Part shown: in pieces, positions 16,018 through 24,182 of the stretch
How positions within the stretch are numbered: the stretch's first letter is position 1
How the letters are laid out: each line of letters begins with the position of its first letter
Source: Ardenticatenaceae bacterium
GTDB lineage: Bacteria > Chloroflexota > Anaerolineae > Promineifilales > Promineifilaceae
Reading direction: 5' to 3'
Assembly (NCBI GenBank): GCA_020634565.1
Contig: JACKBN010000012.1
Location: forward strand, 124,001-188,000
DNA: 64,000 bases
Made by a program: the position numbers and the translations under genes
Notes under the pieces: model-generated
Told to the model about the DNA's origin: nothing
Seen by the model: the letters and a program-made list of their open reading frames with translations, nothing else
Databases searched by the model: none

Positions 16018-17625
16018 ATGGCCGATGTGCAAAGAATCGTCCGTGGCGTTTCTGAATTTGTTCAATCCGAAGCCTTTGAACAGTTCCAGATTGATGCCCG
16101 AGACTTTATCTCTGCTCGCCAGGGCGGAGAATCTGCGGTCACCAAAATATCGCAGATGGCCTCGACCTTGGAAGAAGCAGCTGAAGTCCTCAATCGCAGC
16201 TTTACCAAGTCAGAGCTGGACATGCGGAAAGATGTCACCAACGTCATTTCCCCTGTTGTCATTCCCAAAAGGGCTGGCTCTTACTTTTTTGCCTTAACCA
16301 TGCCTGTCCTCTTGCTGTTATTTGGCTTGATGGGACAGTTTTTTGGTGGCGTTTTTGACGAATTTCTAGGCTCAGGCATTGCCACCGCCTTCTTCGGCCC
16401 CCATTACTTTTTGCTGGTTATCGCCTATGCCGTGCTCAATGTAGCCCGTGCCCGGCTGGTGATGGTGCCAGATGGCAGCCATGCCCTTATCACCAAGTTT
16501 GGTAAGCTGGAAGAAACGGTAGGCCCAGGGCGTAAATTTCTGGGTTTCCATCCCCGGCGCAAGGTGAGCTACATTGTTAATACCACCAAAGAATATCCCT
16601 ACAATGCCCCTATTCGCGAAGCGCCTACCTCTGGTCGGGTGAATGCTTCGGTCGATTTGTTCCTTCAATTCCGCATTGAGAATCCGGTGGAGTTTATCTT
16701 TACGCTGGGTGGGGTGAATGGCTTTTCCGAGAAGCTGCACAATGCCATCAGTGAAGTGACACGCGCTCTTATCTATGAGCAAAAGGCTGAGGAAATTTAC
16801 GATCTGATTGGCGAAAGTACGCAGGGCATGTTGGAAACGCTCAACCGACAGTTTTTGCCCGCCGTGCGTTTTGTCAACGCCAATATCACTCATGCGGAGC
16901 CATCTAGTCAGGAATATCGCATGGACTTGGCCGCGGCTGAAGTGGTGAAGGTAGCCAAAGAGGCGTACACCTACCAGTATGAGCTGGAGCTGCGCAAAAG
17001 CCAGGATGAAGGCGATTTGAATAAGGAATTGGCTTCTTTACGTCAAACCTTGTCTGAAATTCAGGCGGAGATTGCGACCTCGCAGGCGCGGATTGATACG
17101 GCGCATGAGAAAGCAATCAACCAGGCAAATGCGTACGCTCGTCAGCTGCTTATTGAGGCCCGCAGTGAGGCGCAGGCCAACGCGGCGCTTCTGGAAGCGC
17201 AGGCCCTGGATATCCGCACGGTGAACAGCGCCTATTACCCGGAAATCCTGGAATATCGTTACAAGCGTGAGGTGTTGGACAAGATTACGGCCGTTGCCGA
17301 TAAACTCCCGCAAATTGTCAACCTGGGTGATGCTGAAAGAAATAACGTTGATTTTATGGAAGTTGCCCGGCAGATGATGGGGATTGAAGATAAACCCCTC
17401 TACACGGAAGAAGATATTCACGCGATTCGAGCGCGCGCCCAGGAAATTATGGCGCGTATTAAAGAGCGTTCAACCAAGCTCAATGAGCTGGTTGAGCAAG
17501 ACGAAGAAATGTTGTCCATGGCCGACATCGATCCCACAGTGGCCAAAGGGGCAGAAGCGGTTTTGCCGCCCGTCGCCGTCACTGAAGTCGATACGATTGG
17601 CAGCACCGGTCAAGGAGGAAGCTAA
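16018..17625 (+). CDS. SPFH/band-7 membrane protein 1
   Basis: 535 residues from ATG 16018, after AAAAGGAG. An N-terminal cytoplasmic helix of about 85 residues leads to a hydrophobic region (about 88-145, two helices). The SPFH domain follows, with VPDGSHALITKFGKLEETV and a central VDLFLQFRIENPVEF. A long Ala/Glu/Arg-rich coiled coil (about 300-410) resembles HflK, HflC and flotillin tails. Its stop overlaps the start of a second SPFH gene by one base, so they form a two-gene unit. Likely scaffold of a membrane microdomain or a protease-regulating ring; partners are unknown. Confidence 0.85.
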   Translation: MADVQRIVRGVSEFVQSEAFEQFQIDARDFISARQGGESAVTKISQMASTLEEAAEVLNRSFTKSELDMRKDVTNVISPVVIPKRAGSYFFALTMPVLLLLFGLMGQFFGGVFDEFLGSGIATAFFGPHYFLLVIAYAVLNVARARLVMVPDGSHALITKFGKLEETVGPGRKFLGFHPRRKVSYIVNTTKEYPYNAPIREAPTSGRVNASVDLFLQFRIENPVEFIFTLGGVNGFSEKLHNAISEVTRALIYEQKAEEIYDLIGESTQGMLETLNRQFLPAVRFVNANITHAEPSSQEYRMDLAAAEVVKVAKEAYTYQYELELRKSQDEGDLNKELASLRQTLSEIQAEIATSQARIDTAHEKAINQANAYARQLLIEARSEAQANAALLEAQALDIRTVNSAYYPEILEYRYKREVLDKITAVADKLPQIVNLGDAERNNVDFMEVARQMMGIEDKPLYTEEDIHAIRARAQEIMARIKERSTKLNELVEQDEEMLSMADIDPTVAKGAEAVLPPVAVTEVDTIGSTGQGGS

Positions 17626-18926
17626 TGGCTGTTGATGGAAGTTTTTCACGAATTAAAGAAGTTGTTGGCACCTGGGAAAATATCCAGCGACTGCTGCGTT
17701 CTGGTGATGCTGGTTCGTTGGTGCCGGTGGTCATTCCCAAAGACCGGCGGCGGATGGGCTATCTCCTCTGGTTTGCCCTGGGCTTTTATTCACTCGTTAC
17801 CAACCTGCTCCTGTTTGGTTTTAACGGAGCCGGGATTGGTTTAGGATTGGCCAGCGTCATTTTGTTTTCCCTCATTGGCGCGTTTGCCTGGTGGCGCAGC
17901 GCGATTGTGGAAATTGAGCAGGGCACCACGGGCGTACTCTCGCGCTGGGGCAAAATTGAAGAGACGCTGAAACCCGGCCGTCGCTTGCTGTGGTGGCCGT
18001 GGGAAAAGGTAGAATTTATTGTGGATACTTCTACCGAAATTCCCTACACAGCCCCTGTGCTGGCTTGCCCGACGCACGAAAATGTACCGCTCAAGTCGAT
18101 TGAGTTCTTCCTCAAGTTTCGCATCATTGACCCGGTATTGTTTGTGCGCCACATTGGGGCCAGCAACTATGACATGGTTTTGAGCAGCGCCGTGCAGGAT
18201 GCTATCCGTAACCGTAGCCGCCGCGTAGAAACGGCCAACGCTTATGATTTGCGCGGCAGCAATGTGGACGACATGCGCGAGCAGCTGAACCGGCAAATGA
18301 GTCGTTATGGGGTCAAAATTACCGGGGCCAACATCCCCGATGTGCAGCTGCCGAACCAGTATCAGCAAAATTTGTCTACGCGGGAGCGTGTAGCCAAAGA
18401 GCTGGTTGCCTACGAAAAAGAGTGGGAATTGGTACGCAAGCGGCGTCAGGATGTGCTCTTGCTGCAAATTGAGCGGGCCAAGAAAGAGCGTGATGAAAAG
18501 CACATTGCTGTGCAGGAAGCGATTAACAAGGCGCGGGAAAGCGTGGCGCAAATGCTCCAGCAGCGGGAAGCCGAAGCCGAAAAAATCCGGCTGGAAATTG
18601 AGGCTGAAGGCCGCGCTGAGCTGAAATCTGCGGAAAATGAAGCGAAAGCGCTGCATCGCCTGGGTCAATCGTACAAAGATAATCAGGCTGTGCTGCAATA
18701 CGAATTGGCAGTGAAACGGCTGGATGTGGCGGAAGAGCTTTTGCGTAAAGCGCCGCGTCCTGTCATTGTGAACCAGAGCGGTGGCGGGGACCAAAATTCG
18801 GCGCTGGCTACGTTGTTGATGGCTCAGATTTTGCCGGAGACGCTGCGTGATGCCAACGGCCGTTCCCACACCGATTGGCTGCCTCAACTTGGCGGACGCT
18901 TGTCAGAGCGGAACCGCGACGAGTAG
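17625..18926 (+). CDS. SPFH/band-7 membrane protein 2
   Basis: 433 residues, coupled to the previous gene by TAATG. Two hydrophobic segments (about 47-65 and 70-92) precede the SPFH domain (IEQGTTGVLSRWGKIEETLK, IEFFLKFRIIDPVLF). A highly charged coiled coil (about 250-360) and a Gly/Asn linker follow. The two proteins share the VPVVIPKDRRR / SPVVIPKRAG region before their membrane segments, so they are paralogues probably assembling together like HflK-HflC. No protease gene of the FtsH type is adjacent. Confidence 0.85.
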   Translation: MAVDGSFSRIKEVVGTWENIQRLLRSGDAGSLVPVVIPKDRRRMGYLLWFALGFYSLVTNLLLFGFNGAGIGLGLASVILFSLIGAFAWWRSAIVEIEQGTTGVLSRWGKIEETLKPGRRLLWWPWEKVEFIVDTSTEIPYTAPVLACPTHENVPLKSIEFFLKFRIIDPVLFVRHIGASNYDMVLSSAVQDAIRNRSRRVETANAYDLRGSNVDDMREQLNRQMSRYGVKITGANIPDVQLPNQYQQNLSTRERVAKELVAYEKEWELVRKRRQDVLLLQIERAKKERDEKHIAVQEAINKARESVAQMLQQREAEAEKIRLEIEAEGRAELKSAENEAKALHRLGQSYKDNQAVLQYELAVKRLDVAEELLRKAPRPVIVNQSGGGDQNSALATLLMAQILPETLRDANGRSHTDWLPQLGGRLSERNRDE

Positions 18927-18953
18927 TTTTGGGGTAAACAGCTGTGATAAGCT

Positions 18954-18993
18954 AAAAGGGCTCCGATTTCGGAATGAGATCGGAGCCCTTTTT
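18954..18993 (+). terminator. Terminator after the SPFH pair
   Basis: AGGGCTCCGAT pairs with ATCGGAGCCCT around an 11-base loop, with T residues directly after it. Confidence 0.85.
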
Positions 18994-19043
18994 CATTTGG
19001 TTATTTTAGAGACGTTCAAATTATCTTATGGGGAAACCCAACA

Positions 19044-19102
19044 AAGATTGGACCATTTTCTTTGCTGACTTACTTTGTTTGTGAGCAAAATAGTCCAATC
19101 TT
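19044..19102. repeat. Dispersed hairpin, GATTGGACCATTTT family, copy 2
   Basis: Arms 19044-19059 and 19087-19102 are inverted repeats with one mismatch and match the copy at 3934-3990. It lies between two convergent genes. Confidence 0.75.
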
Positions 19103-19117
19103 CAACAGGCTACTCAA

Positions 19118-20122
19118 TTAGCGGCGTGCGGCACGTGCCCAGCCCACACCCAAGACCACCACAAGCAGCAGCAGCACCACAATCACAACCAGATAAATCG
19201 GGCTGATGCTGTCGTTGGCCGCAGCTGGATTAACAGCGGGTACGGCCGTTTCCCGAACCGTCCGCGTTGGACGAATCGCAGGTTGGGTAGGCTCTGCTTC
19301 GGTTGTGGCGGCTGCGGCCACCGCTTCTACGGTAGCAGGCAAGTCTACTTCAGAGGCTTCGGTGGGGGCTGGGGTATTGGTGGGCGGAACGGCCGTTTGC
19401 CGCACGGGTCGCGTGGTGGGTTCTGCTTCTGTGGCCGGGGGGGGGGCCGTTGCCACAGTGACCGCGCTTTCCACAACTGTGCCCGCATTGTCATCCACAG
19501 AAAAGTAAACGCCCGTATATTTTACCCCTTGCTGACGGCCGTCTGGATAGCGACCAAAAAGTTCAATTTTGTAAAAGGGAAATCCTTCGGCAATGGTTGT
19601 GTCTAACAGCTCTGTCTGGGTCCAGGCGCCACCTGTGGAGGTGGATTGGTTAATGTCGAGCGGCACCCAAACGGCCGTCCACGGCCCGTCCGCTGAATTG
19701 CTCCCATAAATGGTAACCGTGGCCCGATCGATCCATTGGGTGACCCAATGAATCTTAAAATTCAGATGGGTGAGCGAGGCATCAGCAGCAACAACCTGAT
19801 AGAGATAAGCATCCACGCCACCCTCACCGGTACCACCACCTTGCCCGGAACCAAAGGCCAGTCGGGCGGAGGTGCCCACCACCTGGTCCGGGGAGGGATT
19901 GGACTGCTTTTGACTGAGCGACCAGATAACGTTATTGCCAGCAGAATCGGTCCAGCCTGTCAGGCTGGGCTGGTTGCCCTGACGGAACCAGGGATTTTCA
20001 ACAAGATTATTATCGGGGAGTGGCTCGACGAGGGTTTGGGCCAGTACGGCCGTTCCCGAACTGAGAAGCAAAAAAATGATGGTAAACAAAATGAGGCTGC
20101 GAGTTTTTACATAGCGGTGCAT
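19118..20122 (-). CDS. Exported surface protein with Thr/Pro/Ala stalk and C-terminal anchor
   Basis: 334 residues from the ATG at 20122 (a start six codons earlier is possible). A signal peptide ends near GTAVLAQ. The central domain (about 40-205) is rich in Trp, Gly and Asn (NLVENPWFRQG, IYGSNSADGPWTAVWVPL) and looks like a beta-sandwich of carbohydrate-binding type. A repetitive stalk (TRPVRQTAVPPTNTPAPTEA) and a C-terminal hydrophobic helix (VVIVVLLLLVVVLGVGW) with basic end residues follow, the usual cell-surface anchor layout. Function unknown. Confidence 0.75.
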   Translation of the reverse strand: MHRYVKTRSLILFTIIFLLLSSGTAVLAQTLVEPLPDNNLVENPWFRQGNQPSLTGWTDSAGNNVIWSLSQKQSNPSPDQVVGTSARLAFGSGQGGGTGEGGVDAYLYQVVAADASLTHLNFKIHWVTQWIDRATVTIYGSNSADGPWTAVWVPLDINQSTSTGGAWTQTELLDTTIAEGFPFYKIELFGRYPDGRQQGVKYTGVYFSVDDNAGTVVESAVTVATAPPPATEAEPTTRPVRQTAVPPTNTPAPTEASEVDLPATVEAVAAAATTEAEPTQPAIRPTRTVRETAVPAVNPAAANDSISPIYLVVIVVLLLLVVVLGVGWARAARR

Positions 20123-20244
20123 GTTGACCTTCCAATACAATTCAATCGACGCAAAGACGATTCTTACAACGAGATAGTGGTAAGAAATGTTCCAAACAGC
20201 AGGAGTGTACCAAAGGCTGCTTAAAAATTGGATGAAGGTATGGG

Positions 20245-20275
20245 AAGAAAAAGAGGCGCTGCCCGGCAGCGCCTC
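20245..20275 (-). terminator. Terminator of the DUF2207 gene
   Basis: GAGGCGCTGCC (20253-20263) and GGCAGCGCCTC (20265-20275) form a GC-rich hairpin. On the minus strand it is followed by a T run (complement of 20245-20252). Confidence 0.75.
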
Positions 20276-20338
20276 TAGAAAACAAGTTTTTTCCTCGGAA
20301 GCAATGATTCAATGCCTCACGAGATGTTGTCTTGGTGG

Positions 20339-22030
20339 TTAGCCTGCACCACTGGCGCCACCACCAGCGGCTCCCCCGGCTGCGCCAGCTCCGGCAGCAC
20401 TGCCACCAGAAGATGAGGAGGTGCCCGCCATAGCCACGAAGGCGGCCATCTGGTCATTGCCCGTGCGGCTGACTGCATGGAAGTAAGGCGGTAGTTCTGT
20501 CCAGCCTTCTTTCTGGAAAAACTTGGCCCATTGATGCAGCAAACCATAGCTGGCAGCATAGGGCAGGAAACGATTAAACATGTTGGTGCCGCCCACGGCC
20601 GCTTTTTTGCGGGTGACATCTTTCATATAGTTGTAAAAACTTTGCCACTCATCAGCCATCGCCTTGGCTTCATCGGTCAGGACGGTGAGACTGCTGCCTA
20701 CCGAAATCCAGATGATGAAGAGAATGAGAAAGCTGAAAGCAATCAGCGCTGGCCAACCACCGTAGAGGTTAATTAGGAAGGCCGGCAAGGCGATAAAGGC
20801 GGCAACACACAGCAGCAAGAAAATAAAGCTGCTGACGACGATCCATTGCCGGCGAGTTTTGCGAGCTTGGTCAATGTAGCCAGCCGCCTTGATTTCGGCT
20901 TCTAACGGATCGGTGAACTTTTTCCACTGTTTGCCGTTGACCATGTTGCTAAGTTTCGACATTTTTACGGCCGTTTCCCGGCCCCTCTTGGTGTCAAACA
21001 GCAAATCCAAAAGCCCTTGCTCATGCGGTCGCAAGCTGCCAGGTTGCTTTTGCTGCACGATGGCGAAATCGCGCCCTTCATACCATTTTTTGTCTTCAAC
21101 TTCCTCAATGCTGAGGATGCCCCGATCGGCCAGATCGAACAGCGTGGCCAGGGCGTTGGACCAGGTGGGTTTGACCCCGTTGCCATTTAGCACGCCAGCA
21201 ATGGCAGGTGGCAAATCGTTGGGCGGTTCGTAAAGAACGGCCGTACCCTTTACCTTGTCTGGCTCGTACGTACGCCACATCCAATAGGCACCCAGCGATC
21301 CGACCGCCAGAATGACCAGACTGAGGCCAATCCAGACCGGCGCCAGCGCATTTTGTTCGGCTTGCCGCGTTTGCCAGGCAGGCGGCTCAGAAATCAGGCT
21401 GCCTTTGGCAAAAATCATGCCAAAGACCAGTGTCTCATCCGGCCCAATGTTTTGCTGCGTGAAGGTTACCGTGTTGCCGCTTTGCGTCATCTCGGCGCTG
21501 CCTGCGGTAATGCTTGGCGGCTGCTGCAAATCGGCTACGCTGGGATAGGTCACCCTGATGGTGCTGCTGTCTATGGTGTATTCAAACTCATCGGGCAATG
21601 GCTGATAGCGTAAAACGTCTGCGGTATCCGTTTGGCGCACCACGCCGAGCATCCGGTATTCCAGCACAAAGGTGCGGGTGGTGTTGGCTGTCGGCTCCAT
21701 ATGCCAGGTGACGCGGATGTTGCTGCCGGGTTCAATTTCTACCTGGCCAGCGTTTGTGCCTTGTGGATAAGTACGGCCGTCTACCGATGCCGACAAAATC
21801 TCCACGCCATCCGTTTTTTCCGTAGGCAGTTCGCGGAAGACAAAGGTAAATGGTTCGCCGACAAAGCTGAAGTCCACGGTTTCTGTTACCAGCAGTGAGC
21901 CGTCACTTTGTACGACCACATCCACATCAAAGCGTTCCGCACTGTATGATTTTTCTTGGGCTAAAGTGCTTGGTACCACAAAAAGTAGTGCTGCAAAAAG
22001 CAATACCAAGACAGTTAATTTACGCCACAT
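20339..22030 (-). CDS. DUF2207 membrane protein
   Basis: 563 residues. Signal peptide (VVPSTLAQ), a beta-rich extracytoplasmic domain (about 28-215) with the family opening YSAERFDVDVVVQSDGSLLV and FREL, one helix at about 235-255, a cytoplasmic region (PPAIAGVLNGNGVKPTWSNA) and two more helices at about 400-450. It ends in an almost pure Gly/Ala/Ser tail after TSSSSGGSAA. This is the arrangement of DUF2207 predicted membrane proteins; biochemical role unknown. A strong minus-strand hairpin closes the unit. Confidence 0.83.
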   Translation of the reverse strand: MWRKLTVLVLLFAALLFVVPSTLAQEKSYSAERFDVDVVVQSDGSLLVTETVDFSFVGEPFTFVFRELPTEKTDGVEILSASVDGRTYPQGTNAGQVEIEPGSNIRVTWHMEPTANTTRTFVLEYRMLGVVRQTDTADVLRYQPLPDEFEYTIDSSTIRVTYPSVADLQQPPSITAGSAEMTQSGNTVTFTQQNIGPDETLVFGMIFAKGSLISEPPAWQTRQAEQNALAPVWIGLSLVILAVGSLGAYWMWRTYEPDKVKGTAVLYEPPNDLPPAIAGVLNGNGVKPTWSNALATLFDLADRGILSIEEVEDKKWYEGRDFAIVQQKQPGSLRPHEQGLLDLLFDTKRGRETAVKMSKLSNMVNGKQWKKFTDPLEAEIKAAGYIDQARKTRRQWIVVSSFIFLLLCVAAFIALPAFLINLYGGWPALIAFSFLILFIIWISVGSSLTVLTDEAKAMADEWQSFYNYMKDVTRKKAAVGGTNMFNRFLPYAASYGLLHQWAKFFQKEGWTELPPYFHAVSRTGNDQMAAFVAMAGTSSSSGGSAAGAGAAGGAAGGGASGAG

Positions 22031-22120
22031 CGTTTGCTCCTTTTATACACCCAAATATGGGGTTTAGAACGAAAAACCTACCATATTTTACGGAATATAG
22101 GGGCTTTTTGTTGCAGGCAA

Positions 22121-22348
22121 TCAATCCAACTCAATCTCTTCTGGTGGTTCTTCATCGCCTAAACCACCAGCCAGACTGGCCAGCATATCTTCGATGGCTT
22201 CGATTACGTCGTCATCCAGGTGAGAAGAGTCACATTGTTCACATATCCAAACGGGCACGTCTTCAATCATGACTTCTTCACCGTTGATTTCAGTTTTGTA
22301 GGTTGTCAGCTCTTGCACCATCGTGCCTTTGCACACGGGACATTGCAT
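22121..22348 (-). CDS. YgiT-type zinc finger protein
   Basis: 75 residues with two CxxC pairs (CPVC at residue 3, CEQC near 36) in the pattern GTMVQELTTYKTE, then VPVWICEQCDSSHLDDD, as in YgiT/MqsA N-terminal zinc domains. A C-terminal acidic tail follows. In other genomes such proteins are often paired with a DUF4258 or MqsR-like toxin, but no such partner is seen on either side here. It is a probable zinc-binding regulatory protein, orphan in this context. Confidence 0.8.
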   Translation of the reverse strand: MQCPVCKGTMVQELTTYKTEINGEEVMIEDVPVWICEQCDSSHLDDDVIEAIEDMLASLAGGLGDEEPPEEIELD

Positions 22349-22442
22349 GGGTTTGTTTTCCTTATTGGCCTAGTTTCATTGCGCCTTTTTTGCGCAAAAT
22401 TATTGATTAGAAGGTATCTGATTTTGGGGAAATTTCAACTTT

Positions 22443-23075
22443 TTAGGAGGGGATTGAGCAGTTGTTTTTCGTATAGAGCGAAAAATCTTCCTCTGTATCC
22501 AGATCAAATTGAAGGCCGGGAAGATGAACGATTTGACAAGGCAATCCCAACCGGGTGGCTTCTTGTTGGTGGTGGTGGAAGCTGTTACGGCCGTATCTAA
22601 AACAAAACCCTGCCCCCGTCGGCACAACCAGCGCATTGGTGCCTTGCTGTTGCCTGTCGCTGCAAAGAATGACGGTGGGATGAGGAACGGCCGTTTCCAT
22701 CAAACCAACCAACTCCGCCAACTCATCTGCCTGCAGAAACGGCAAATCGGACGGCAAAATGAGGCAGTGACTGGCTCCGTGTTTTGTCGCCAACGCCACG
22801 CCCGCTGTCACGGCTCCATTCAGACCGCTGCCCGGCGGCTCCTCCAGCGTGCGGCAGCCAAAGCGAGTTGCCAACTGTGCCACAAGGGGATCTTGGGTGA
22901 TAACCGCCGTTTCGCCTAGCCTCGGTACCAACGCTAGCAGCCCCAGCGTGCGCTCTAGCAAATGTAGCGTCAGCTCCGCCCGCTCATCCGGCGACAAAAC
23001 CGCGCTTAGCCGAGACTTGGTTTCAGCCAGCGATTTAACGGGTAGGATGGTCCACAAATTCATAGAAGGTGCCAT
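22443..23075 (-). CDS. cofC: 2-phospho-L-lactate guanylyltransferase-like (F420 biosynthesis)
   Basis: 210 residues. The nucleotidyltransferase opening LWTILPVKSLAETKSRLS, the mid-region PPGSGLNGAVTAG and LILPSDLPFL, and CSDRQQQGTNALVVP with FCFRYGRNSF near the end are characteristic of CofC/FbiD, which activates phospholactate or phosphoenolpyruvate with GTP for coenzyme F420 synthesis. Met at 23075 or 23063 could be the start; neither has a strong ribosome site, and a hairpin abuts the first one. No other core cof gene is adjacent. Confidence 0.82.
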   Translation of the reverse strand: MAPSMNLWTILPVKSLAETKSRLSAVLSPDERAELTLHLLERTLGLLALVPRLGETAVITQDPLVAQLATRFGCRTLEEPPGSGLNGAVTAGVALATKHGASHCLILPSDLPFLQADELAELVGLMETAVPHPTVILCSDRQQQGTNALVVPTGAGFCFRYGRNSFHHHQQEATRLGLPCQIVHLPGLQFDLDTEEDFSLYTKNNCSIPS

Positions 23076-23108
23076 ATTTCCCCGGAAACTTGGAGTTTCC
23101 GGGGAAAT
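23076..23108. repeat. Dispersed hairpin, TTTCCCCGGAAACT family, copy 2
   Basis: Arms 23076-23090 and 23094-23108 are a perfect 15-base inverted repeat with a TGG loop, identical in its arms to the copy at 1933-1989. It lies between the ABC substrate-binding gene and cofC. Confidence 0.8.
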
Positions 23109-23114
23109 GGATTG

Positions 23115-24083
23115 CTAGGGTAAAAACTGCGTGGTAAAAGCGGCCGTCACATCCACCTCACCCGGCAGCGTTTCGTACGTTTGCAGCATGTCAGCTAGGG
23201 CTTGCCACTGCGCTGCGGTTTGCCAGCCAAAGCCATTGGGCGACTGGGCGTCTGCCAGCTCCGTGTCCAGCATGAAGCGCATATGGTCGGCGTCTGCGTC
23301 CTCGCCCGCGTATTGCAGCACGATTTGCACCGCCTCATCCGGGTTTTCCTGCGCGTATTCGATGCCGCGCAGGACGGCGTTCATGAAGTTTTGCAGCAGT
23401 TCTGGTTCCGATTCGATTAGCTCCTCCGTAGCCACGTAGGTCAATCCCAACGTCGGCACATCGTAATCGGCCGCTTCCCACTGCACCACCTCAAAGCCCC
23501 AGCCGCGAATCAGGTTCGGCTCGTTCGATTTGAACACCGGGTACACATCAACCAGCCCTTCCGTCAGCGTGCGCGGGTCGAAGCCAACGTTGACCAGCTC
23601 CACGTCATCTTCTGTCAGGCCATTGGCGGCGAGCAAGGCGAACAGGTCTGGCGGTGGTGTGCCTTTGAAGCCGACGCTGTGCCCGGCCCAATTGGCGGGC
23701 GAGTTGATGCCGCTGTCGGCCAGGGCTACAAACGCTTGCTGCCCACGCTGGCCAATCAGCCCAATAGAGACGAGCGGCAAGCCCGGATCGGCGCGGCGTT
23801 GCAGCAAAACGGCCGCATCCTGCGTCGTCACCTGCACTTCACCAGCGGCCAAAAGCTGGAGATGCTCACCGCCCCCAGCCGAATGCTCAATGGTGACGGC
23901 CAGCCCCTCATCGGTAAAAAAACCTTTCTCCTGCGCCATGTACGCACCCACAAACGGCAAATTCGCCTGCGGGCGGAACCCGGCCATGAAGGTCATCTCG
24001 CGCAGCGCAGATGGCTCTTCAGCCTGGCAGCCGGTGATGAGAAAAATAATGAGGAATAAAAAGATGAATTTGTTGCGTTGCAA
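23115..24083 (-). CDS. ABC transporter substrate-binding lipoprotein, NMT1/THI5-like
   Basis: 322 residues. A signal peptide ends in the lipobox LITGC (Cys 19). The mature part reads FMAGFRPQANLPFVGAYMAQ, EKGFFTDEGL and GGGEHLQLLAAGEVQVTTQD, the classical start of NMT1/THI5 binding proteins for pyrimidine precursors, sulfonates or riboflavin-like ligands. It is downstream of its permease and ATPase on the same strand. No riboswitch was seen, so the ligand is open. Confidence 0.85.
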   Translation of the reverse strand: MQRNKFIFLFLIIFLITGCQAEEPSALREMTFMAGFRPQANLPFVGAYMAQEKGFFTDEGLAVTIEHSAGGGEHLQLLAAGEVQVTTQDAAVLLQRRADPGLPLVSIGLIGQRGQQAFVALADSGINSPANWAGHSVGFKGTPPPDLFALLAANGLTEDDVELVNVGFDPRTLTEGLVDVYPVFKSNEPNLIRGWGFEVVQWEAADYDVPTLGLTYVATEELIESEPELLQNFMNAVLRGIEYAQENPDEAVQIVLQYAGEDADADHMRFMLDTELADAQSPNGFGWQTAAQWQALADMLQTYETLPGEVDVTAAFTTQFLP

Positions 24084-24106
24084 AGTCCTTCTCCTAAATT
24101 AAAAGC

Positions 24107-24182
24107 GGAACACAGAGATGCACAGAGAAGCGCGGAGGTTCACAGAGAAAAACCAATCTGTGTAATCTGCGAAATCTGTGGA
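24107..24182. repeat. Intergenic repeat family 2 (CACAGAG type), copy 1
   Basis: Tandem CACAGAGA-like units on the left and ATCTGTGTAATCTGCGAAAT on the right make an imperfect palindrome. Located between permease and substrate-binding genes. Confidence 0.7.

Noticed and set aside
17841..18887. A 348-codon open frame on the minus strand
   Set aside because: Antisense to the second SPFH gene, whose frame, start and motifs are unambiguous.
22121..22348. MqsA/YgiT antitoxin of a toxin-antitoxin pair
   Set aside because: Only the zinc finger part is present; neither neighbour is a toxin-like gene.
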